Positions 42,760-49,432 of a stretch of 64,000 nucleotides of DNA are shown here, in pieces. The notes below the pieces were generated by a model. It worked only from the letters and a program-made list of their open reading frames with translations. It was not told the origin of the DNA and searched no databases. Source of the stretch: JAXDMU01 sp963762435 (lineage in GTDB: Bacteria; Pseudomonadota; Alphaproteobacteria; ATCC43930; CGMCC-115725); assembly GCA_963762435.1 (NCBI GenBank), contig CAVXLN010000015.1, positions 372,001 through 436,000 of the forward strand, read 5' to 3'. Numbering within the stretch: the first letter of the stretch is position 1; each line of letters begins with the position of its first letter. The position numbers and the translations under genes were made by a program.

Positions 42760-43152
42760 ATGCTCGACCACATCGGCTTCGGCGTTACCGATCTCCCCCG
42801 TTCCCGCGCCTTCTACACGGCGGCCCTCGCCCCGCTCGGCATCACGCTGCTCTATGAGTTCAGCGCCGAACAGACCGGCAATCATGCCCATGCCGGCTTC
42901 GGCGCCAACGACAAGGCCTTCTTCTGGCTGGGCGACGGATCGGCGCTGGCGCCGACGCTCCACGTCTCCTTCACGGCCGATGACCGCGCCACGGTCGATG
43001 CGTTCTATCAGGCGGCCCTCGCCGCCGGCGGACGCGACAATGGCGCGCCGGGTGTGCGGCCGCACTATCATGAAAACTATTACGGCGCCTTCGTGCTCGA
43101 TCCCGACGGGCACAATGTCGAAGCGGTCTGCCATAAGCCGCCGAGTGCGTGA
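42760..43152 (+). CDS. VOC/glyoxalase-family protein
   Basis: 130 residues from ATG 42760, with GAGG six bases upstream. Two betaalphabetabetabeta units: MLDHIGFGVTDLPRSRAFY at the start, and TLHVSFTADDRATVDAFYQA then YYGAFVLDPDGHNVEAVCH at the end. His 4, the acidic residues of the second half and the final Glu/His are the usual metal ligands. Typical length for single-chain glyoxalase/bleomycin-resistance-type proteins. First core-type gene right of the island; the substrate is unknown. Confidence 0.9.
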   Translation: MLDHIGFGVTDLPRSRAFYTAALAPLGITLLYEFSAEQTGNHAHAGFGANDKAFFWLGDGSALAPTLHVSFTADDRATVDAFYQAALAAGGRDNGAPGVRPHYHENYYGAFVLDPDGHNVEAVCHKPPSA

Positions 43153-43553
43153 TCCGGGCAGCGTCGGGCGCCATGCCCGTTTGGCCTGGGTCGTCCCGAC
43201 TATCCCCATGGTGGCTTGGGGGCATATTCTTCCAGCAAAATCAGTGTCGGCCCGACGTGGATCACCGGGACAAGCCCGGTGATGACGATGGGGGAATGGT
43301 GACGAGGGGTGGGTGGTGACGACGAGGTGGGCGGGAGCAACACAATGTCGAGGCGGTCTGCCATAAGCCGCCGGCCTGATCCGGGAAACATTCCCACCCG
43401 GTTGCGGGAATAATTCCCGAGGGCGCTTCCACGTTGTGGAAATTCCGCCATAGGCGAATGGTCGAGGTTGTTTACCCCTTGACCATAGGGAACAATCGCG
43501 CGGCCGTCCTGAACGCCGCCGGGCGGCCAACCATAATGGGAGGACCGCAAATC
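43153..43553. other. Intergenic region of 401 bases with one palindromic repeat
   Basis: Contains a dispersed palindrome (43261-43283) and a partial duplicate of the VOC gene's 3' end (acaatgtcgaggcggtctgc at about 43340 echoes the end of the preceding gene). No gene is supported; the antisense frame 42742-43530 is a shadow. Confidence 0.6.
43261..43283. repeat. Dispersed palindromic repeat, copy 1
   Basis: Arms ATCACCGGG and CCCGGTGAT around ACAAG, preceded by the shared CGACGTGG and followed by GATGACGA-like sequence. It belongs to a ten-copy family in this window. Confidence 0.75.
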
Positions 43554-44816
43554 ATGAACTATACGAGAGGTCTTGCCTTCGCCGCGGCGCTCTGCGCCTC
43601 GACCATTCTCGCCGGTTCGGCGCTGGCCGCCGACAGCAGCATCGACACGCTGGGCCATATGCAGGTGACGGGCGCCTCGCCCGACATCCCGCTCATCCCC
43701 CAGACGGGCCCCAAGGCCGACGCGATCAAGCAGACGCTGACCAAGATCAAGATGCCGCCGGGCTTTTCGATCAGCCTCTATGCGCTGGTACCCGATGCGC
43801 GCCATATCGCGGTCGGGCCGCAGGGGGTGGTGACCTTCGTCGGCACGCGCAAATCCAAGGTCTGGGCCGTGACCGATCGCGGCCATACCGGGGCGGCCGA
43901 GGAGGTGAAGGAATTCGCGCCCTCGATCCCCAAGATCCTGCCGAACGGCGTCTGCTTCTCGCCCGACGGGTTCCTTTACGTCGCCGAGCAGAACCGCGTG
44001 CTGAAATACGCCGCGGCCGAGTTCTTCTATGAGAGCCCGGATGTGGCCGTGGATGTGGTGGTGCCGCAGGGCGAGCTCATCCCCAAGGAGGATGAGAGTT
44101 TCAACCACACGGCCCGCGTCTGCCGCATCGGGCCGGACAAGAAGCTCTATATCGCGATGGGCCAGCCCTTCAACGTGCCGCCCAAGGAGAAGCTGGCGGA
44201 ATTCGCCAAATGGGGCATCGGCGGCATCATCCGCATGGACCAGAACGGCAAGAATCGCGAGGTCTATGCGTCCGGCATCCGCAACTCGGTCGGCATGGAT
44301 TTCAGCCCCAAGGACAAGACGCTCTGGTTCACCGACAATCAGGTGGACGGCATGGGCGACGACATCCCGCCGGGCGAGATCGACCACGCCACCAAGATTG
44401 GCCAGAATTTCGGCTTCCCCTGGTATGGCGGCGGGCATACCCGCACGGAGGAATACAAGAACGACACGCCGCCGGCCGATATCGTCTTCCCGGTGGTGGA
44501 GGAGGTGGCGCATGCCGCCGATCTCGGCATGACCTTCTATTCCGGCAAGATGTTCCCGGCGAAGTATCAGAACCAGATCTTCTCGGCCCAGCACGGCTCC
44601 TGGAACCGCACCGTGCCGGTGGGGGCGCGGGTCATGCTGACCACGATCAAGGATGACGGGACGGCCAAGAGCGAGCCCTTCGCCGAGGGCTGGCTCGACG
44701 AGAACGGGCAATATCTCGGCCGCCCGGTCGATGTGGCCCAGATGCGCGACGGCTCGCTGCTGGTCTCGGACGACCTCAACGGCGCGCTTTACCGCATCAC
44801 CTACAAGGAGCCGTGA
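43554..44816 (+). CDS. PQQ-dependent sugar (sorbosone/aldose) dehydrogenase, periplasmic
   Basis: 420 residues from ATG 43554, with GGAGG upstream. A signal peptide (FAAALCASTILAGSALA) ends near 26. The mature protein is a six-bladed propeller of the soluble glucose/sorbosone dehydrogenase family: ARHIAVGPQGVVTFVGTR, GVCFSPDGFLYVAEQNRVLK (split: FSPDGFLYVAEQNR), YASGIRNSVGMDFSPK, LWFTDNQVDGMGDD and FSAQHGSWNRTVPVG. It oxidises aldoses or related sugars using PQQ. The start of the cytochrome c gene overlaps its stop, so the cytochrome is the likely electron acceptor. Confidence 0.9.
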   Translation: MNYTRGLAFAAALCASTILAGSALAADSSIDTLGHMQVTGASPDIPLIPQTGPKADAIKQTLTKIKMPPGFSISLYALVPDARHIAVGPQGVVTFVGTRKSKVWAVTDRGHTGAAEEVKEFAPSIPKILPNGVCFSPDGFLYVAEQNRVLKYAAAEFFYESPDVAVDVVVPQGELIPKEDESFNHTARVCRIGPDKKLYIAMGQPFNVPPKEKLAEFAKWGIGGIIRMDQNGKNREVYASGIRNSVGMDFSPKDKTLWFTDNQVDGMGDDIPPGEIDHATKIGQNFGFPWYGGGHTRTEEYKNDTPPADIVFPVVEEVAHAADLGMTFYSGKMFPAKYQNQIFSAQHGSWNRTVPVGARVMLTTIKDDGTAKSEPFAEGWLDENGQYLGRPVDVAQMRDGSLLVSDDLNGALYRITYKEP

Positions 44817-45121
44817 TGCGCGCGAGGTTCGCGATCGCGGTTGCTCTGCTGCTTGCGGCACCGCCGGCACTTGCCGGCGATGCCGCGGCCGGCAAGCAGA
44901 AGGCCAACCAGTGCCAGGCCTGCCATGGGCTCGACGGCAAGGCCAAGCTGCCCGACGCCCCCAACCTCGCCGGCCAGAACGAGATCTATCTCGTGAAGGC
45001 GCTCGGCGACTTCAAATCGGGGGCGCGGCAGAACGAGATGATGTCGCTGGTGGCGCCGAAGCTGTCGGATGCCGATATCGCGGATCTGGCGGCGTATTAT
45101 GCGGGGTTGCCGGGGGGGTGA
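44816..45121 (+). CDS. Periplasmic cytochrome c, partner of the dehydrogenase
   Basis: 101 residues, with ATG 44816 overlapping the upstream stop. A signal peptide (ARFAIAVALLLAAPPALA) precedes a class I c-type domain with CQACH (heme-binding CxxCH, about residue 35) and the distal Met in NEMMSLVAPKLSD. C-terminal helix DADIADLAAYYAGL is typical. It should pass electrons from the PQQ dehydrogenase to the respiratory chain. Confidence 0.9.
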   Translation: MRARFAIAVALLLAAPPALAGDAAAGKQKANQCQACHGLDGKAKLPDAPNLAGQNEIYLVKALGDFKSGARQNEMMSLVAPKLSDADIADLAAYYAGLPGG

Positions 45122-45152
45122 ATGGCACCTGATGACAACCTCTTCCACCGTC

Positions 45153-45332
45153 ATGACCGGGCTTGTCCCGGTCATCCACGTCGGCCATCCCCACTGAAAT
45201 CGGCCAGCGATGAAAAACGGTTGGGTCTACATCATGACGAACCGGCCGAACGGTCGGTGTCACCAGCGATCTCGTGCAGGTGAGGTCAGCAGCAGCCTCT
45301 CGACGTGGATGGCCGGGACAAGCCCCGGCCAT
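45153..45332 (+). mobile_element. Degenerate palindrome/GIY-YIG module
   Basis: Palindromes at 45153-45175 (ATGACCGGG/CCCGGTCAT) and 45309-45332 (ATGGCCGGG/CCCGGCCAT) bracket a remnant of a GIY-YIG gene beginning at 45210 (MKNGWVYIMTNRPNG). Compared with the intact copy at 53713, about ten bases are deleted at the YVG motif, and the rest of the gene is missing after some 70 bases. The outer sequences (CCACGTCGG on the left, CGACGTGG on the right) are conserved with the other modules. Confidence 0.7.
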
Positions 45333-45341
45333 GACGATGGG

Positions 45342-46070
45342 TTACGTCCCGAAGCTCTGCACCAGGGCGCCGGAGATCAAATACCAGCCGTCGATCAGCA
45401 CGAAGAAGATGAGCTTGAACGGCAGCGAGATGATGCTGGGCGGCAAGCTCACCATGCCCATCGACATGATCAGCGACGCCACCACGATGTCGATGATGAG
45501 GAAGGGCAGGAAGAGCAGGAAGCCGATCTCGAAGGCGCGGCGAAGCTCGCTGATGAGGAAGGCCGGCAGCAGGGCGCGGAAGGGCGTGTCGGCCGGGGCC
45601 GCGACCGGGGGCAACTTGCCCAGATCCATGAACAGCCGGAGATCCTGCTCGCGCACATGGTCCGTCATGAAATCATGGAAGGGGGCGACCGTCTTGGCGA
45701 GCGCATCCTCCTGGCTGATCTTCTCGGCGATCAAGGGCGCCACACCCTCGTCATAGGAACGCTGCAGCGTCGGCGCCATGACGAAGGTGGTGAGGAAGAC
45801 GGCGAGGCTGACGATCACCGTGTTGGGCGGCGTCTGCTGCACGCCCAGGGCGGTCCTGAGGAACGACAGCACCACGATGATGCGGGTGAAGGAGGTGACG
45901 GTGACGAGCAATCCTGGCACCACGCTCAGGACCGTCATCACGGCCACGATCTCTATGAGCCGCCCGGTGACCGAGCCATTCTCGCCGCCGAGATCGACCG
46001 CGACGGATTGTGCCGCCGCCGGGCCGGCGATCAGCAACAAGGGCAGAAGCAGCGCCAGGAATCGCTTCAC
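45342..46070 (-). CDS. fliP: Flagellar export gate protein FliP
   Basis: 242 residues from GTG 46070, overlapping the fliO stop. A cleavable signal peptide (ALLLPLLLIAGPAAA) is followed by the FliP signatures SFTRIIVVLSFLRTALGVQQ, TPPNTVIVSLAVFLT and LPAFLISELRRAFEIGF, and four membrane segments. FliP forms the core of the type III export gate with FliQ and FliR, which are encoded divergently nearby. Complete length. Confidence 0.97.
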   Translation of the reverse strand: MKRFLALLLPLLLIAGPAAAQSVAVDLGGENGSVTGRLIEIVAVMTVLSVVPGLLVTVTSFTRIIVVLSFLRTALGVQQTPPNTVIVSLAVFLTTFVMAPTLQRSYDEGVAPLIAEKISQEDALAKTVAPFHDFMTDHVREQDLRLFMDLGKLPPVAAPADTPFRALLPAFLISELRRAFEIGFLLFLPFLIIDIVVASLIMSMGMVSLPPSIISLPFKLIFFVLIDGWYLISGALVQSFGT

Positions 46071-46360
46071 CGGCCTGCCTCCCGGAGCTCGCGGGTGAAA
46101 TCGGGCGGGGGCGCGATGTTGGTCTCGATCACGACATCCTGGCCGATGCCGAGCAATATCAGATGCTCGCGGTCGTCGCGCCGGACGAGCACCAGCCGCC
46201 GGCGCGCGTCGATCGGCGCCACCTCGACGACAGCGAGCCGGCGTGCGGCACCACGGCGCAGCCGGCCGGGTGGGCCGAATTTGCGCAGCAGGAGGGCGAA
46301 GAGGCCGATGAGCCCCAGCACGAAGAGCAGGGCCAGCAGATAGCGCGGGTAGGCGTCGAT
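46067..46360 (-). CDS. fliO: Flagellar export protein FliO, apparent AUC start
   Basis: The coding pattern begins IDAYPRYLLALLFVLGLIGL, a FliO membrane segment, then RRLAVVEVAPIDARRRLVLV and REHLILLGIG, the FliO soluble domain. The only frame-compatible position behind the good ribosome site (AGGAG) is ATC at 46360; an in-frame stop lies just upstream. A GTG at 46321 would remove half of the membrane helix. Either translation starts at a non-standard ATC or the base is wrong (ATG expected). 97 residues. Overlaps fliP by GTGA. Confidence 0.8.
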   Translation of the reverse strand: MDAYPRYLLALLFVLGLIGLFALLLRKFGPPGRLRRGAARRLAVVEVAPIDARRRLVLVRRDDREHLILLGIGQDVVIETNIAPPPDFTRELREAGR

Positions 46361-46375
46361 GATCGGCTCCTTGCT

Positions 46376-46690
46376 CTACTCTTCCGTTTCGGCGGCACCG
46401 GCGGCGCGGTAGCGCTTCGCCGCTTCCTGCGGGCTAGATCCGGCTTGGCCGCCCAAGGCGGTGATCTGGACGCGCAGCGCCTGCTCCAATTGATCGAGCC
46501 GGGCGATGAGGCCGGCGAGCCGGGTCGCGACCTCGGTGCGCTGCTCGGAGACCGCCCGCGAGCACAGCATGGCGATGCGCTGCGGCAGGTCGGAGAGGTC
46601 GACGACGAAGCCCGAGGCCACCTCGGCCTGCGCCTCGTCCAGACGCTGCTCGCAGCCTTCGATGAGGGCGTCGAGATCGATCGTGTTCAT
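46376..46690 (-). CDS. Flagellar-operon hypothetical protein
   Basis: 104 residues, mostly helical (LIEGCEQRLDEAQAEVASGF, LPQRIAMLCSRAVSEQRTEV, ARLAGLIARLDQLEQALRV). ATG 46690 overlaps the stop of the FlhB-like gene (ATGA). Its position between flhB-like and fliO suggests an accessory role in flagellar export or assembly. No family recognised. Confidence 0.7.
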   Translation of the reverse strand: MNTIDLDALIEGCEQRLDEAQAEVASGFVVDLSDLPQRIAMLCSRAVSEQRTEVATRLAGLIARLDQLEQALRVQITALGGQAGSSPQEAAKRYRAAGAAETEE

Positions 46691-46983
46691 GGCGCCTCAT
46701 CCATCGCGCGCTGCTGCAATTCCCAGCGATAGACATGCGACAGGATCTCGGCCACCGCGGCGAAGGCCACGACCGGGATCGCGTCGCCGACATCGAGCAG
46801 GCTCAGGATCTCGACCAGATCGGCATCCTCGCGCACCTTGACGCCGTTCGCGAAGGCCAAGTCGAGGATCTGGCGCGCGACCGCACCGCGGCCGGATGCC
46901 ACCACCGTCGGCACCGCCTTGTCCTGGATATCGAAATCGAGTGCTACGGCCTTGTCGGTCCCAGCACTCTCGTCGGCCGCCAT
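46687..46983 (-). CDS. FlhB C-terminal-domain homologue (FlhX-like)
   Basis: 98 residues from ATG 46983, with GGAGG six bases upstream. It matches only the cytoplasmic C-terminal part of FlhB: KAVPTVVASGRGAVARQILD, AFANGVKVREDADLVEILSL and GDAIPVVAFAAVAEILSHVY. The NPTH autocleavage motif is absent, as is usual for stand-alone FlhB-CC homologues. Such proteins can substitute for cleaved FlhB in substrate switching. First gene of the leftward flagellar operon. Confidence 0.8.
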   Translation of the reverse strand: MAADESAGTDKAVALDFDIQDKAVPTVVASGRGAVARQILDLAFANGVKVREDADLVEILSLLDVGDAIPVVAFAAVAEILSHVYRWELQQRAMDEAP

Positions 46984-47130
46984 CACTCGCCTCCGGAGAA
47001 TGGGTGCAGAGTCGGGAATTATGCTTAAGAAAGTCTTGCCGGGCCGCACGTCGATCGAACCGGCGGGTCTTAACTTATTCTTAAAGCCGACGCCCGATGC
47101 TGCAGCGGTCTCAACAGAGCGGCCGTGTCG
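46984..47130. promoter_or_regulatory. Divergent promoter region between two flagellar operons
   Basis: 147 bases between flhX-like and flgB. AT-rich runs (about 47019-47030 and 47070-47088, with CTTAA repeated) stand out in otherwise GC-rich DNA and probably hold both promoters. I could not place a convincing sigma-54 or sigma-28 consensus. Confidence 0.4.
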
Positions 47131-47571
47131 ATGGATCTCGCCAATTTGCCTTTATTCTCTGCTATTTCGCGGAAGATGAACTGGCTCTCGGCGCGGCAGA
47201 AGCTGCTGGCCCAGAATGTCGCCAATGTCGACACGCCGCAATATAAGGCGACCGACCTCAAGCCGCTCGATTTCAAGAACGAGCTCGCCAAGGCTTCGGG
47301 CCTCGCGTCAGAAGGCGGCCAGGCCCAATGGGGCCAGCTGCAGCTCGCCTCGACCGATGCCGGGCATCTCTCCGCACCGCCGCCCGATCCCTCGCTCGAC
47401 GAATCGACCGTCAAGGAGACGGAAGAGCGCGACATCAGCGGCAATACCGTGTCGATCGAAGGCGAGATGATGAAGATCTCGGAAACCACGACCGACTACG
47501 AGCTCATCACCAACCTCTACAAGAAGCAGATCGGCATGCTGAAGCTGGCGGTCGGCAAGGGCGGCTCGTAA
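47131..47571 (+). CDS. flgB: Flagellar basal-body rod protein FlgB
   Basis: 146 residues from ATG 47131 (MDLANLPLFSA), preferred over GTG 47125 because FlgB proteins begin this way. The rod signature NWLSARQKLLAQNVANVDTP is near residues 17-37, and the C-terminal helix DYELITNLYKKQIGMLKLAV matches the family. FlgB is the proximal rod subunit. First gene of flgB-flgC-fliE-fliQ-fliR. Confidence 0.95.
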   Translation: MDLANLPLFSAISRKMNWLSARQKLLAQNVANVDTPQYKATDLKPLDFKNELAKASGLASEGGQAQWGQLQLASTDAGHLSAPPPDPSLDESTVKETEERDISGNTVSIEGEMMKISETTTDYELITNLYKKQIGMLKLAVGKGGS

Positions 47572-47589
47572 GGGCGGGGCGGCAAGCAC

Positions 47590-48000
47590 ATGGATTTCGA
47601 CGACACCCTCAAGATCTCGGCCGCCGGCATGGCGGCGCAGACGACGCGGCTCAGGACCATCGCCGAGAATATGGCGAATGCCGGCTCGACCGCCTCCTCG
47701 CCCGGCGAGGATCCCTATCGCCGCAAGCTCGTGACCTTCCGCAACGTGCTGGACGAGGCGACCGGCAGCAGGCTGGTCAAGGTCAACAAGGTCGTGACCG
47801 ATGCCGCACCCTTCGAGCTGAAATTCATCCCGGGCCATCCGGCCGCCGACGCCAATGGCTATGTCCGGTTCCCGAACGTGAACACGATGATCGAGATGGC
47901 CGACATGAAGGACGCGCAGCGCGCCTATTCGGCCAATGTCGATGTCATCGACAATGCCAAGACCATGCTGAGCCGCGCCATCGGCTTGCTGCAGAACTGA
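47590..48000 (+). CDS. flgC: Flagellar basal-body rod protein FlgC
   Basis: 136 residues. N-terminal rod motif (SAAGMAAQTTRLRTIAENMA, near 11-31) and C-terminal YVRFPNVNTMIEMADMKDAQ, RAYSANVDVIDNAKTMLSRA are diagnostic. Builds the proximal rod with FlgB. 18 bases after flgB. Confidence 0.96.
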   Translation: MDFDDTLKISAAGMAAQTTRLRTIAENMANAGSTASSPGEDPYRRKLVTFRNVLDEATGSRLVKVNKVVTDAAPFELKFIPGHPAADANGYVRFPNVNTMIEMADMKDAQRAYSANVDVIDNAKTMLSRAIGLLQN

Positions 48001-48021
48001 TAGGCCGGAAGGGGAAGCGAC

Positions 48022-48330
48022 ATGACCATCAATCCCGCCGCCGGCGTCGCGGCATATTCCAAGGCGTTGAACGGCTTCACGGCGTCCCAGGGGACGGCAC
48101 AGGCGTCCAGCGGCCCCGGTTTCGGCGACGTGCTGAAATCGGCCCTCCAGGATGCGGTCGGCACCGAGAAGCAGGGCGAGGCGACGAGCCTCAATGCCGT
48201 CACCGGCAAGGCCGACATCAACAGCGTGGTGAGTGCGGTCAACAATGCCGAGCTCACGCTGCAGACGGTGCTGGCGGTGCGCGACAAGGTCGTGGCGGCC
48301 TACACGGAAATTCTCCATATGTCGGTTTGA
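48022..48330 (+). CDS. fliE: Flagellar hook-basal body complex protein FliE
   Basis: 102 residues. C-terminal half is characteristic (INSVVSAVNNAELTLQTVLA then VRDKVVAAYTEILHMSV). FliE joins the MS ring to the rod. Good spacing within the operon; AAGGGGAAG before the start. Confidence 0.95.
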   Translation: MTINPAAGVAAYSKALNGFTASQGTAQASSGPGFGDVLKSALQDAVGTEKQGEATSLNAVTGKADINSVVSAVNNAELTLQTVLAVRDKVVAAYTEILHMSV

Positions 48331-48354
48331 GCCACGCCGCGGGCCGCCTTTGCC

Positions 48355-48621
48355 ATGGACCAGGCGCAAATCCTTGACGTCGCCCGCGAGGCGATTTTCG
48401 TGATTCTGAAGATCGGCGGGCCCGCCATGATCCTGGCGCTGATCGTCGGCGTCGCGGTCTCGGTGTTCCAGGCGCTGACGCAGATCCAGGAGCAGACTCT
48501 GACCTTCATGCCGAAGATCATCGTGATCTTCCTGTCGATGCTGGTGCTGATGCCCTACATGATCGGCACGCTCACCGGCTTCACCCACGACATGATCGAC
48601 CGCATCATCGCCATCCGGTGA
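48355..48621 (+). CDS. fliQ: Flagellar export protein FliQ
   Basis: 88 residues, two membrane helices (AIFVILKIGGPAMILALIVG and IIVIFLSMLVLMPYMIGTL) with the FliQ signature VSVFQALTQIQEQTLTFMPK between them. Export gate component with FliP and FliR. Confidence 0.96.
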   Translation: MDQAQILDVAREAIFVILKIGGPAMILALIVGVAVSVFQALTQIQEQTLTFMPKIIVIFLSMLVLMPYMIGTLTGFTHDMIDRIIAIR

Positions 48622-48628
48622 GCGGGTG

Positions 48629-49405
48629 ATGCATAGCTATCAGTTCCTCCAGCTTCTGCCCGCCAACGCCTTCGCGCTGCTGATCGTGCTGTGCCGCGTC
48701 TCGGGTGCGGTGGCCTTCCTGCCGGGATTCGGCGAGGCCTATGTCTCGGTGCGGGTGCGCGCCGCGCTGGCCGCCCTCATCACATTGGTGGTGACGCCGG
48801 TCGTGGCCGACACGCTGCCGCCCGAGCCCGACAATGTGCTGCGCTTGACGGCTCTCATCATCGGCGAGGCCTTCATCGGCACCTTCATCGGCCTGATGGC
48901 CAGGGTGCTGCTGGGCTCGCTCGAGACGGCGGGGGCGATCATTGCCACGCAATCGAGCCTGGCCAGCGCCTTGACATTCAATCCGGGTGCCCAGACGCAG
49001 GAGACGCTGCCGGCGGGCCTGTTCGGGGCGCTCGCCGTGGTCCTCATCTTCGCGCTCAATCTCCACCATATGCTGTTGATCGGCGTGGTCGACAGCTACC
49101 ATACCTTCCGGCCCGGCGTGGCGCCGCCCTTCGACGATCTGTCGCGCGCGATGGTCCGGCTGGTCGCCCAGGGCTTCGTCATCAGCATCCAGCTGGCGTC
49201 GCCCTACATCATCCTCGGCACGCTCTTCTATATCGCACTCGGGCTGATCAGCCGGGTGATGCCGCAGCTACAGGTCTTCTATATCGGGCTGCCCTTGCAG
49301 ATCACGGGCGGGCTGACCATGCTGGCGCTCACCGTGTCGGCCTCGATGCTCTGGTTCCTTGGCACTTTCCAGGCTTTGCTCACAAGTTTCACCTATACGC
49401 CGTGA
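48629..49405 (+). CDS. fliR: Flagellar export protein FliR
   Basis: 258 residues from ATG 48629 (a GTG directly before it is possible). Six membrane segments. FliR signatures include CRVSGAVAFLPGFGEAYVSV, RVRAALAALITLVVTPVV and SRVMPQLQVFYIGLPLQI. In many relatives flhB follows directly; here the next gene is cckA. Confidence 0.95.
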   Translation: MHSYQFLQLLPANAFALLIVLCRVSGAVAFLPGFGEAYVSVRVRAALAALITLVVTPVVADTLPPEPDNVLRLTALIIGEAFIGTFIGLMARVLLGSLETAGAIIATQSSLASALTFNPGAQTQETLPAGLFGALAVVLIFALNLHHMLLIGVVDSYHTFRPGVAPPFDDLSRAMVRLVAQGFVISIQLASPYIILGTLFYIALGLISRVMPQLQVFYIGLPLQITGGLTMLALTVSASMLWFLGTFQALLTSFTYTP

Positions 49406-49432
49406 TAGGCTGAAGTCGCACTTTACGAGAGG

